Source of the DNA: an uncultured Eubacteriales bacterium
GTDB lineage: Bacteria > Bacillota > Clostridia > Christensenellales > Aristaeellaceae
Reading direction: 5' to 3'
DNA: 64,000 nucleotides
NCBI GenBank assembly: GCA_900542445.1
Contig: UQNN01000003.1
Location: 124,001-188,000 of the forward strand
Program-made: the position numbers and the translations under genes
Shown here: in pieces, positions 25,229 through 32,788 of the stretch
Position numbering within the stretch: the stretch's first letter is position 1
Layout: the number at the start of each line of letters is the position of its first letter
The notes under the pieces: generated by a model
What the model was told of the DNA's origin: nothing
What the model saw: the letters and a program-made list of their open reading frames with translations, nothing else
Databases searched by the model: none

Positions 25229-25382
25229 TTCCTTCAGCCAGCTTCCTGAAAAAGGGAGCCTGGTTGCAAATCGTCTATGGATACCCTGAAAGCGTCATTT
25301 AGGGAAAATACCACATTTTATCGCGCTATTAAAAAAACCTCCCTCAGTGAGGGAGGCGGCACAACGAAATTGTGACGGAAGG
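25229..25382. repeat. MITE-like intergenic element (about 155 bp)
   Basis: The left end (TTCCTTCAGCCAGC, then GGGAGCC) and right end (CCTCCCTCAGTGAGGGAGG, then GTGACGGAAGGAG) are inverted relatives with TCCTTC/GAAGGA tips. A relative of the left end is at 15881-15912. No coding capacity is visible in it. Confidence 0.5.
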
Positions 25383-25415
25383 AGTAAACGAGGCATTTGC
25401 CTCGTTTACTCTTTT
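25383..25415 (+). terminator. Terminator of serC-serA
   Basis: AGTAAACGAGGCA (25383-25395) pairs perfectly with TGCCTCGTTTACT (25398-25410) and is followed by CTTTTTATTT. It abuts the stop of the convergent glgA. Confidence 0.9.
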
Positions 25416-27220
25416 TATTTCGCCGGCGACAGCAGATATCGAATTTCAAATCCCTTGGACAGATTACCGCTGAGCCTGAGCTGGCCGCTCAGGTAGAGCT
25501 TATCGACGGTCACGAGGCCGCGCGCCATGGCGAGCAGGTTATCGAAGCTGCAATGCACGTAGGCTTCCGCGTCGTCGGCAGATGCAGGCTCGACCTGCAT
25601 GCCGTTTTCGTTAAAACGGATCGTGAACGTGCCTGCGCCGCGCCCGATGATGGTGATCTGCACGACGCGATGATAGCCGCTCTCGTGTTTGACGCGATTG
25701 GTGCGCTCATTTTCCATATAGCAGTGGCGCAGCTGGTCAAAGGCTTCTTTAAAGGGGATCGGTTCGCCCGCGCCCGCGCCGCCGCAAATATCCTCGTACA
25801 TGCGGTTATAGCGTCCGGCGCTCTTGTCCCACGAAAAATCCTTCTTCATGCAGCGCACGCGCAGACGGTCAAACATCTCTTCGTCGCCGAAATACAGCTT
25901 GACGGCTTCGGAAATGGCCAGATACAAGTCCTTGGCCTGATAATCTGAGAACGCGAAACCGTCGCCGATGCCGTCAAAATCCTTGTAGGCGCGCACGGAG
26001 TCCTTCAGGCCGCCCGTCTCATGGACAATGGGCACGGTGCCGTAGCGCATCGCCATCATCTGTGACAGGCCGCACGGCTCAAAGCGCGAAGGCATCAGAT
26101 ACATATCCGCGCCCGCAAAGACTGCGCTGGCCGTCGGCTCGTTGTAATCGCTGGAGAAGCCGAGCTGACCCGGCCACTGTTCCTTTGCCCACGTGAAATA
26201 TTCGATATACTTTGGATCGCCCTGGCCGAAGACGATGAGCTGCACGCCCATATCCATCAGCTGCGGCAGGATTTCACGAATCAGCTCGATGCCCTTCTGT
26301 TCGACCAGCCGCGCGACGCTGGCCAGCAGTGGCCACTCGCTCTCCTGATTCAGGCCGAAAAGGCGCTGGATTTCGCGCTTGCAGCGCGCCTTGCCCGTTC
26401 GGTCTTCGATGGTGAAGTGATACGGCACGAGCGGATCGCTTTCCGGGTTGTAATGCGCCACATCGATGCCGTTGAGAATGCCGTAGAGTTTATGATCCAC
26501 CATATCCACCACGCCCTGTAAGCCGTGGGCAAAGTAGGGATAATGCAGCTCGCGCGCATAGGTCGGGGACACGGTCGTCACCGCGTCCGCCATGAGCATT
26601 GCGCCCTTCATCAGGTTGATATCCTGCCGCCCTTCAAACTCATAGCTCAGGCCGCCGTGATACCAGCCATCCGGCAGAGCGAACGTCGCTTCCATCTCGC
26701 TTCTGCCGAACTGCCCCTGATAGGCGATGTTGTGGATGGTGTACACCGTCTTGATATGAGAAAGTTCCGGCCGCAGCACCGCGTCGTTTTTCAGATACAG
26801 GATCGCCAGCGCGGTTTCCCAGTCGTTGCAGTGCAGAATATCCGGCAGGTCGCCGAATTCCGGCAGCAGATCGATTACCGCGCGGCAGAAGAACGCGAAG
26901 CGCAGCGAATCGTCGCCATAGCCGTACAGGCGCGGGCGATGGAACAGATGCTCATTGCCGATGGCGTAAACGGTCACGCCGTTCAGCGCGCCGCGATAGA
27001 GCGAACAGGCAAGGCGGCGCTGACCGAGCACAATTTGGCAGGTTTTGATCCGCTCAAATTCATCGCCGTAATTTTCCTGTGTGACGCGATACATCGGGGT
27101 GACGATCGCCATGTCGTCGCCCGTTTTTTGAAGGGCCGGCGGCAGGGAAAACGCCACGTCCGCCAGACCGCCGGATTTGCTAAAAGGCGCGCATTCGCTT
27201 GAAACAAACAGAATTTTCAT
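25415..27220 (-). CDS. glgA: Glycogen synthase GlgA with C-terminal SCP2-like domain
   Basis: A 601-residue GT5 glycogen/starch synthase that extends alpha-1,4-glucan from ADP-glucose. The N-terminus has the ADP-glucose motif SKSGGLADV (Lys about 15), and the GT-B C-terminal half has MPSRFEPCGLSQMMAMRYGT. Ordinary GlgA ends near residue 480-490. This one continues with about 110 residues whose last part (about 535-601, e.g. CSFDNLLAMARGLVTVDKLY, then LSGNLSKGFEIRYLL) looks like a sterol carrier protein-2 lipid-binding fold. No other glg gene is nearby. Start 27220 follows GGAAAG; the promoter is at 27257-27285. Confidence 0.9.
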   Translation of the reverse strand: MKILFVSSECAPFSKSGGLADVAFSLPPALQKTGDDMAIVTPMYRVTQENYGDEFERIKTCQIVLGQRRLACSLYRGALNGVTVYAIGNEHLFHRPRLYGYGDDSLRFAFFCRAVIDLLPEFGDLPDILHCNDWETALAILYLKNDAVLRPELSHIKTVYTIHNIAYQGQFGRSEMEATFALPDGWYHGGLSYEFEGRQDINLMKGAMLMADAVTTVSPTYARELHYPYFAHGLQGVVDMVDHKLYGILNGIDVAHYNPESDPLVPYHFTIEDRTGKARCKREIQRLFGLNQESEWPLLASVARLVEQKGIELIREILPQLMDMGVQLIVFGQGDPKYIEYFTWAKEQWPGQLGFSSDYNEPTASAVFAGADMYLMPSRFEPCGLSQMMAMRYGTVPIVHETGGLKDSVRAYKDFDGIGDGFAFSDYQAKDLYLAISEAVKLYFGDEEMFDRLRVRCMKKDFSWDKSAGRYNRMYEDICGGAGAGEPIPFKEAFDQLRHCYMENERTNRVKHESGYHRVVQITIIGRGAGTFTIRFNENGMQVEPASADDAEAYVHCSFDNLLAMARGLVTVDKLYLSGQLRLSGNLSKGFEIRYLLSPAK

Positions 27221-27256
27221 AGGCCGGCTTTCCTTTCGCATACTGTAACTGTTTCT

Positions 27257-27285
27257 ATTTTACAGATTGAGAAAGGAGAAGTCAA
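27257..27285 (-). promoter_or_regulatory. Promoter of glgA
   Basis: On the minus strand, TTGACT (27285-27280) and TAAAAT (27262-27257) with a 17-bp spacer, about 30 nt before the glgA start. Confidence 0.8.
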
Positions 27286-27325
27286 CAATTTTAACAAATT
27301 CGCAAAATAGATCCATGATTTCTGC

Positions 27326-27345
27326 AAAAAGCGGCCTGAAGCCGC
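27326..27345 (-). terminator. Second terminator in the glgA-XRE gap
   Basis: On the minus strand, GCGGC-TTCAG-GCCGC followed by TTTTT. It lies upstream of the glgA promoter and 7 nt after a possible 21-codon reading frame (27352-27417). Confidence 0.6.
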
Positions 27346-27439
27346 CCGCGCTCATGCCGCCGGGAAGCACTTCATCATGGAAACGGCGGCATTCTGAAAA
27401 CGCATTTTTTTAGACATATGAAGGGCCCATTTTGGAAAA

Positions 27440-27469
27440 GACAAAATAAAAAGCGGGGTGCAGCCCGCT
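27440..27469 (-). terminator. Terminator of the XRE regulator gene
   Basis: On the minus strand, AGCGGG/CCCGCT with a 6-nt loop, followed by TTTTTATTTT, 13 bp after the stop codon. Confidence 0.85.
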
Positions 27470-27482
27470 GAGTATGTTTGAA

Positions 27483-27770
27483 TTAAAGCCCCAAATGGTT
27501 TTCGATTCTGGCCACGCGAAGCGCCAGATCGCTTTCGGAATAGTCGGAAGTCTTCACCGTGCGTTTAATATCCGTGCGCGCCAGCAGATAGTCGCTGGAA
27601 ACCTCCAGCGTGTCAGCCAGAAGGCAGAGCGTCTCCAGGCTCGGCTGACGCAATCCGCGCTCATACAGTCCCACCGTGTTCAGGCTCTTGCCGATCACAT
27701 CGGCCAGCGCCTGCTGACTCATGTGCTTGGCCGTGCGGGCAGCTTTCAGCCGCTCACCAAACTTGACCAT
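27483..27770 (-). CDS. XRE family helix-turn-helix regulator
   Basis: A 95-residue DNA-binding protein. Residues 3-60 are a Cro/C1-type helix-turn-helix (FGERLKAARTAKHMSQQALADVIG, then NTVGLYERGLRQPSLETL and LADTLEVSSDYLL). The tail has a short helical segment (SDLALRVARIENHLGL) that may dimerise. AAGGAGG lies 7 nt before ATG 27770. It has its own promoter (27821-27848) and terminator, so it is monocistronic. The target is unknown; the divergent acyltransferase gene is a candidate. Confidence 0.88.
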   Translation of the reverse strand: MVKFGERLKAARTAKHMSQQALADVIGKSLNTVGLYERGLRQPSLETLCLLADTLEVSSDYLLARTDIKRTVKTSDYSESDLALRVARIENHLGL

Positions 27771-27820
27771 CCTTGCACCTCCTTTTAGGCGATCATTCAC
27801 CATGATTTGTAATTGATATA

Positions 27821-27848
27821 AGTATACCGTTCGCGCGAAAATCGTCTA
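27821..27848 (-). promoter_or_regulatory. Promoter of the XRE regulator gene
   Basis: On the minus strand, TAGACG (27848-27843) and TATACT (27826-27821) with a 16-bp spacer. Confidence 0.6.
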
Positions 27849-27962
27849 CGGACAAAAAGGGTGTTTTTTGAAAAAACGGAATATTTCTAACTTTTTCTCT
27901 ATCAATCGACAAAGTTTTTAAAGATATAATGATTCCGTTTTGTCCATCAGGCGCAAAGGCTC

Positions 27963-27991
27963 TTTGCCCCCGCGTCAAAACATGATATAAT
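27963..27991 (+). promoter_or_regulatory. Promoter of the acyltransferase gene
   Basis: TTTGCC (27963-27968), 17-bp spacer, TATAAT (27986-27991). A leader of about 58 nt precedes the start codon. Confidence 0.65.
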
Positions 27992-28055
27992 GCTGTTATC
28001 GGGATGAATATTTTAAAAATTGTTTACGATTTCTGAACATTGGAGGTTTCTGCGC

Positions 28056-29150
28056 ATGCAAAGCAAAACAGAAAACCACACAATGCGTGTGTTTTATCTG
28101 CTGGCTATCGTCTTTGTAGTGGATGGTCACACTACACTTGGTAATCTATTTGATCTAAACGGTCTGTTCCGCTACTATTCCTTTCACCTGATGATGTTCG
28201 CTTTCGGTTCAGGTTATTTTTTCAAATTCTACGGCGGCGCGCTTTCCGATTTTGCGCACCGGGCGAAAAAGCTGCTCGTGCCGCTGTATTTGTGGAACGT
28301 TGTTTACGGCGTGGGCGCGGCGCTGCTGCGCAGGTTCGGCGGTTTTGAACTCGGCGAACCGATTTCGGCCTACACGCTGCTGCTCGCGCCGCTCACCGAC
28401 GGTCAGCACTTCGTCTGGAACCTCGGCGCGTGGTTCATTTTTCCGTTATTTTTCGCGCAGGTTTTCTACGCGGGTATCCGCCGCCTGTCCGTGCGATGGC
28501 ACGAAAACGAAGTCATGACCTTTCTGCTCTGCCTGATTCCCGGCTGTGCCGCCGTGCAGCTCTGTTTTTCCGGCAGGCAGGAGGCGCTTCCATTGTTTCT
28601 TCTGCGCCCGATGATTCTGCTGCCCGGCTTCGCGGGCGGCCAGCTCTACCGCCGCGTGCTGGAAAAGCGCGACCGTCTGCCCACCGTGTCGTATTTGCTG
28701 GCGATTGTGGTGCTGCGCGTGCTGCTTTCCACCCGATATGAAAATCTTGCGTATCTGCTTTCGGATTGCTCCTATTTCGTCTGCGACGCATTCGGCGTAT
28801 ACGCCGGCGGCGCGCTGGCCATTGCGTTTTATCTGCGCATTGCCCGCCTGCTTGCGCCGTATATCGGCAGAAGCCGCCTCGCACTGACCCTCAGCCGAAA
28901 TACGTTCGCCATTATGATGCACCATTACATGGGGTTCTTCGCGCTGAACTGCGTGTTTCTCGCCCTCAATGCATCGGGGCTTGGCGCAGCGGATTTCAGC
29001 GTCCGCTCCTTCCGCACGATGAGCAACTATATGTACGCGCCCGGTGGAAAAACCGAATGGGACGTGATCTACCTGCTCTGCGGACTGCTGCTCCCGCTGG
29101 GGATTGAATGGGCATGTCAAAAACTGCTCCGTGTTTTACGCCGCCGCTGA
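28056..29150 (+). CDS. Acyltransferase family membrane protein (type 3)
   Basis: A 364-residue protein with about ten membrane helices, matching the acyltransferase-3/OafA-YrhL group that adds acetyl or other acyl groups to cell-surface polymers. Visible features are the opening RVFYLLAIVFVVDGHTT, whose His near residue 20 sits where the family has its catalytic His, and basic loops (RRAKKLLVPLYLWNVVY) as in relatives. The substrate cannot be told. ATG 28056 has TGGAGG 9 nt upstream. It is monocistronic, divergent from the XRE gene. Confidence 0.78.
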   Translation: MQSKTENHTMRVFYLLAIVFVVDGHTTLGNLFDLNGLFRYYSFHLMMFAFGSGYFFKFYGGALSDFAHRAKKLLVPLYLWNVVYGVGAALLRRFGGFELGEPISAYTLLLAPLTDGQHFVWNLGAWFIFPLFFAQVFYAGIRRLSVRWHENEVMTFLLCLIPGCAAVQLCFSGRQEALPLFLLRPMILLPGFAGGQLYRRVLEKRDRLPTVSYLLAIVVLRVLLSTRYENLAYLLSDCSYFVCDAFGVYAGGALAIAFYLRIARLLAPYIGRSRLALTLSRNTFAIMMHHYMGFFALNCVFLALNASGLGAADFSVRSFRTMSNYMYAPGGKTEWDVIYLLCGLLLPLGIEWACQKLLRVLRRR

Positions 29151-29200
29151 AACCGCATTTTTTTGTTTTCTGTGATATACTTATAAAAAATTTCAAAGGT

Positions 29201-29271
29201 AAAGAACCGTCTTCATTCGCAAAAGAAGGGCTTTTCGTTTCACAATGGCGTGAAAGAAAAGCTCTTTTTTT
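29201..29271 (+). ncRNA. Possible small RNA or attenuator with terminator
   Basis: A short stem (CTTC/GAAG) precedes a strong hairpin: GGGCTTTTCGTTTCAC (29228-29243) pairs with GTGAAAGAAAAGCTC (29250-29264), one bulge, then TTTTTTTAT. The 11-mer AAAGAACCGTC occurs at 29201-29211 and again at 29282-29292 just beyond the terminator. It may be a leader of the small gene at 29339 or a terminator for the acyltransferase gene. Confidence 0.4.
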
Positions 29272-29338
29272 ATAACAACGCAAAGAACCGTCATGACAAA
29301 GATGAAAGGCTTTGACAAAGTTCATGAGGTGAATCAAC

Positions 29339-29542
29339 ATGTCTGTTGCCCTGAGAACCGAAATTCTGCCCACCGACCTGACGGCCATGATGAGATGGCT
29401 TGCCAATCCGCACGTCTCCCATAACCTGAACGAACATGAGCAGATCATAACCCGGCTGCATCAAATGCAAACCACGCAATACGTGCTCACCTTTGACCGT
29501 TATCTGCATCCTGATAAGGAAAAGAATCTTTTTATCGCCTGA
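29339..29542 (+). CDS. Short protein resembling the N-terminus of a GNAT acetyltransferase
   Basis: A 67-residue protein. Residues 1-45 (LRTEILPTDLTAMMRWLANP, then HVSHNLNEHEQIITRLHQM) resemble the first strand and helices of RimJ/RimL-type acetyltransferases, but the acetyl-CoA-binding core is absent and the frame ends after KEKNLFIA. It has its own ribosome site (GAGGTG, 9 nt from ATG) and a terminator 6 bp after the stop, so it looks expressed as a unit rather than a random remnant. It may be a degenerate gene or a small functional protein; I cannot decide. Confidence 0.5.
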   Translation: MSVALRTEILPTDLTAMMRWLANPHVSHNLNEHEQIITRLHQMQTTQYVLTFDRYLHPDKEKNLFIA

Positions 29543-29547
29543 TTTTC

Positions 29548-29587
29548 AGCTATCCCCTCCAAACCGGGAGCGGATAGCTTTTTCTTT
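29548..29587 (+). terminator. Terminator after the 67-residue gene
   Basis: AGCTATCC (29548-29555) pairs with GGATAGCT (29572-29579), with an inner CTCC/GGAG stem, followed by TTTTTC. Confidence 0.85.
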
Positions 29588-29609
29588 GTTTTGTCCGAAT
29601 CGATATGAA

Positions 29610-29638
29610 TTGACGTTTCTGTCCGGATGATGTACAAT
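29610..29638 (+). promoter_or_regulatory. Promoter of the ZIP transporter gene
   Basis: TTGACG (29610-29615), 17-bp spacer, TACAAT (29633-29638). Confidence 0.8.
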
Positions 29639-29649
29639 ATGCTCATTAA

Positions 29650-29663
29650 TTAGTTTTAACTAA
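29650..29663. promoter_or_regulatory. Candidate metal-regulator operator
   Basis: The inverted repeat TTAGTT-TT-AACTAA, followed by a third TTAG/CTAA-like half site, lies 12 bp after the -10 of the ZIP promoter. Position and AT-rich palindrome suit a DtxR- or MarR/AdcR-type metal repressor; the regulator is not in the window. Confidence 0.5.
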
Positions 29664-29683
29664 CTAACTTTTAGGAGGTATCT

Positions 29684-30463
29684 ATGCGGGAAGCATTTTA
29701 TGGCATTTTGATTCCGTTTCTGGGCACGTCGCTTGGCGCGGCTTGCGTGTTCTTCATGAAAAAGACGCTCAGCGACACGGTGCAGCGCGCGCTGACGGGC
29801 TTTGCCGCAGGCGTGATGGTCGCCGCGTCGGTGTGGAGCCTGCTGATTCCGGCCATCGAGCAGTCCGTGGGCATGGGCAAATTTGCGTTTGTGCCAGCCG
29901 TCGTCGGCTTTTACGTCGGCATGCTGTTTTTGCTGCTGCTCGACCATGTCATTCCTCATCTGCATCAAAACAGCAGCGAGGCCGAAGGCCCGAAGAGCCA
30001 GCTGGCGCGCACAACCATGATGGTGCTCGCCGTCACGCTGCACAACATTCCGGAAGGCATGGCCGTCGGCGTGGTCTATGCGGGTTATCTCTCCGGTCGG
30101 GCGCAGATCACGGCGGCGGGCGCGCTGGCATTGTCGCTGGGCATCGCCATTCAAAACTTTCCGGAGGGCGCGATCATCTCCATGCCGCTCCACGCGGAAG
30201 GCATGGGCAAGGGACGCGCATTCGCCGACGGCGTGCTTTCCGGCATCGTCGAACCCATCGGCGCGGTGCTGACCGTTCTCGCCGCGAGAATGATTGTGCC
30301 CGCTCTGCCGTATCTGCTCAGCTTTGCCGCGGGCGCAATGCTCTATGTCGTTGTCGAAGAACTGATTCCCGAAATGTCGCAGGGCAGACACTCCAATATC
30401 GGCACAATCTGCTTTGCGCTGGGCTTTGGGCTTATGATGGTGCTTGACGTGGCGCTGGGGTGA
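29684..30463 (+). CDS. ZIP family metal transporter
   Basis: A 259-residue, eight-helix importer of Zn, Fe or Mn (ZupT/GufA-like). The metal pathway motifs are the HNIPEGMAVG segment in helix 4 (about 115-124) and QNFPEGAI in helix 5. The cytoplasmic loop between helices 3 and 4 carries His residues (HVIPHLHQN). TAGGAGG lies 7 nt before ATG 29684. The promoter/operator pair upstream implies metal-dependent repression. The gene is monocistronic and converges on the next gene with a 3-bp gap. Confidence 0.93.
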   Translation: MREAFYGILIPFLGTSLGAACVFFMKKTLSDTVQRALTGFAAGVMVAASVWSLLIPAIEQSVGMGKFAFVPAVVGFYVGMLFLLLLDHVIPHLHQNSSEAEGPKSQLARTTMMVLAVTLHNIPEGMAVGVVYAGYLSGRAQITAAGALALSLGIAIQNFPEGAIISMPLHAEGMGKGRAFADGVLSGIVEPIGAVLTVLAARMIVPALPYLLSFAAGAMLYVVVEELIPEMSQGRHSNIGTICFALGFGLMMVLDVALG

Positions 30464-30466
30464 AGC

Positions 30467-31387
30467 TTACACGCTGATCCCCTTCTCGGCATATGGGCAA
30501 TACGTCAGATACGCCAGCAGCAGGGTGGATGTATCCGGCAAAGAGAGACAGTAAACCGCCTGTTCTCCGTGTTTGCCCGCCCTTTCAAGCGGCTGGGAGA
30601 GCAGAAACATGCCGCTGACCTGTGCGCGGCGGTGAACATAGCCGAAATGCACGTCTTCCCACGGCATGTAGACGCCGATGCCCGCGCGGACGCCTTCTTC
30701 GCTGATCCATGGACAGGTGGTTACGGCGACGAGCGCGCGATAGAGCAGGAAAAGCCCCGCCGCGAACATGCCGCAGGCCGCCAGCGTCAGCCCGACGACG
30801 GAAAGGGCTGAGGCCATTTCGCTGGCGCGGACAAGCATCATGGCGCCGGTGAAAAACGCCAGCGCGCCGCCGGGAATGAGCAGCAGCATATACATCGCCG
30901 CCTGATGCCAGAGCGGGCGAAGGGGATTGACGGGGTGTTTGCGCGGCGCGGGCGTGAAGTTGATTTCCTCCGGGCAGAGATCGAGCACCGCGCTGACCAG
31001 CCTTCTGCTGGTCGGCACGACAAACCCCCAGCTTCCGCAGCCCGGCGCGCGGTGCAGCAGTTCCAGAAAACCGGTCGAATGCGTATACAGGCCGTAGAGA
31101 TAAGTGCGGCGACTGTTGCAGCTGAGCACGCCGACAGAGGCCAGCTCGTGCCATGCCGTGCGGCGGACGCGCAGCAGAAAACCCACGCCCACGCCCAGCT
31201 CATCCACAAAAAAGCGGCAGGAGAGCAGCGAAAAGCACAGGCCGAGCAGCACGAACGTGCAGATGAGCAGCACACGCGCCCAGCCAAGCAGCCCTGCGCC
31301 TACGCAGAGATCGCGGGCGACGGCGCACGAAACGGCGCACAGACAGGTCAGGCCGGTCAGATAGGGATAGCGCAGAACGCGAACCAA
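30467..31387 (-). CDS. Four-helix membrane protein of unknown function
   Basis: A 306-residue protein with two pairs of membrane helices (about 10-58 and 162-222), each followed by a soluble segment. The first segment (HELASVGVLSCNSRRTYLYG, then STGFLELL and VPTSRRLVSAVLDLCPEEI) and the second (CPWISEEGVRAGIGVYMPWE) look like a duplicated two-helix plus PH-like unit, as in bacterial PH-domain membrane proteins. I cannot name a family. It follows the M23-like gene on the same strand, separated by a terminator hairpin. GGAGG precedes the start. Confidence 0.7.
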   Translation of the reverse strand: MVRVLRYPYLTGLTCLCAVSCAVARDLCVGAGLLGWARVLLICTFVLLGLCFSLLSCRFFVDELGVGVGFLLRVRRTAWHELASVGVLSCNSRRTYLYGLYTHSTGFLELLHRAPGCGSWGFVVPTSRRLVSAVLDLCPEEINFTPAPRKHPVNPLRPLWHQAAMYMLLLIPGGALAFFTGAMMLVRASEMASALSVVGLTLAACGMFAAGLFLLYRALVAVTTCPWISEEGVRAGIGVYMPWEDVHFGYVHRRAQVSGMFLLSQPLERAGKHGEQAVYCLSLPDTSTLLLAYLTYCPYAEKGISV

Positions 31388-31411
31388 GCAGCATCCCTCC
31401 TTACGATACAG

Positions 31412-31453
31412 AAAAAGGCCCTCTCGTCGCTGTCGCGTCTTTGCGGGCCTTTT
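31412..31453. terminator. Terminator downstream of the M23-like gene
   Basis: AAAAGGCCC (31413-31421) pairs with GGGCCTTTT (31445-31453) across a 23-nt loop. A T-run lies on both sides. Confidence 0.75.
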
Positions 31454-31498
31454 GTTTACGATATGAACGTTGTCTCTAAATCACGTCGTTGGGGCCGC

Positions 31499-32581
31499 TC
31501 AGGGGTTGGTCGGCGGCAGCGTGGCTTCCGGCACAGGGGTGGCTGTCGCTTCCGGCGTGGGCGTCGCATCGCCGAAACCATAACCGGCGGTCGCGCCCGG
31601 CAGGGCGTCAACCAGCGTGATATCGGCGTTCTGTTCAGCCTCGGCCTGCGCTTTGGCTTCTTCCTCGGCGGCCTTCTGCGCGGCTTCCGCTTCAGCTTTG
31701 GCCTTTGCTTCGGCCTCTTCGCGCATGCGCTGCGCCTGCTGCACGGCGGCGGCGGTGACCGGCTGACGGCCGGATTCCATCACGCCGAGCGCCTGCTGCA
31801 TCACGGCATAGGGGCAGTCGCTGGTCAGCGCCGTGTCGCGGTACGGGCTGGAAGAGGTGTGGCGGCCCTTGCGCAGTTCCACATGGGTGTAATGGGTGTT
31901 TGCGCCGCCGCTGATGTTGGTTTTGCCTTCTTTGGCAATCATGTCGCCCGCTTCGACGGTGTCGCCGCGGCGGACGATGCTGTTTTCGCAGTGCAGATAG
32001 AGCAGGGTGACGTCATATTCGGCGTTGTAGATGGCGACGGTGCCGTTCTTGTCCGCGCCGCGTGTCACTTCGCCGCCCAGAATCGCGTACAGCGGCGCGC
32101 CCTTGACGTTCACAAAGTCAATGCCCTCGTGAATGCCGGTGTAGCCCCAAACGCCCTTGCGATCCTTTTTGCGCTCGCAGTACTGGCCGTAGTAGAGCGC
32201 GGTTTCGCCCACGTCCGCGCCGTAGAGACGCTCGCGCATAGCGTCGGTGATATCCAGCACGATGGGCGCGATGGCCAGCGTGCCGCCTTCGTCGGTGACG
32301 AAGTATTCTTCCGGCACGGTGCTGTCAAACGGCGTCAGGCTGTATTCGCCGTGGTTGTAGGCGTACACGTTATCGAAATACGAGACTTTGCGCTCGCGGA
32401 TGTAGCGGTACTGGCTGATGAAATAGCGGTATTTGGTCGTGACCGTCAGGTTATGCTGCGGCTCAGCTGTCGTTTCGGCCTGAACGGGGGCAGCCGCCGC
32501 TTCCGGCGTGCTCTCCGCATAAGCGCCCGTAGTCAGAAGCAGGCCCGTCAGAGCGAGCGCCGCGATCCATCTTTTTTTCAT
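31499..32581 (-). CDS. Secreted M23 (LytM-like) peptidase homologue with altered active site
   Basis: A 360-residue exported protein: signal peptide 1-22 (cleavage after AYA), M23 fold about 140-240, then a long Ala/Glu/Lys coiled-coil segment (275-325) and a Pro/Thr-rich tail (ATPTPEATATPVPEAT). Zinc ligands H151, D155 (HEGID) and H233 are present, as is H197. The first His of the usual HxH motif is Tyr231, with a His at 230 instead. Activity is therefore uncertain; it may be a regulator like EnvC/NlpD. CGGAGGG lies before ATG 32581 and a promoter at 32647-32674. Confidence 0.82.
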   Translation of the reverse strand: MKKRWIAALALTGLLLTTGAYAESTPEAAAAPVQAETTAEPQHNLTVTTKYRYFISQYRYIRERKVSYFDNVYAYNHGEYSLTPFDSTVPEEYFVTDEGGTLAIAPIVLDITDAMRERLYGADVGETALYYGQYCERKKDRKGVWGYTGIHEGIDFVNVKGAPLYAILGGEVTRGADKNGTVAIYNAEYDVTLLYLHCENSIVRRGDTVEAGDMIAKEGKTNISGGANTHYTHVELRKGRHTSSSPYRDTALTSDCPYAVMQQALGVMESGRQPVTAAAVQQAQRMREEAEAKAKAEAEAAQKAAEEEAKAQAEAEQNADITLVDALPGATAGYGFGDATPTPEATATPVPEATLPPTNP

Positions 32582-32646
32582 GGTATGCCCTCCGATAATT
32601 CGGTTTTCCGCGCCACAAACGGGCACGTTGCCATTTTTCTCCTTTC

Positions 32647-32674
32647 ATTATACCAGAAGGCGATGAAAACTCAA
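32647..32674 (-). promoter_or_regulatory. Promoter of the M23-like gene
   Basis: On the minus strand, TTGAGT (32674-32669) and TATAAT (32652-32647) with a 16-bp spacer. Confidence 0.7.
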
Positions 32675-32788
32675 GCATTTTTTGCCAATTTTGGCTTGCG
32701 GACAGGGTGGATGGGCTTTGGATTCTTCCTTTTTCCACTGCTCTGTGCTATCATGAAGCCGAACGGATGAATGAAAAGGGGTTTACGT

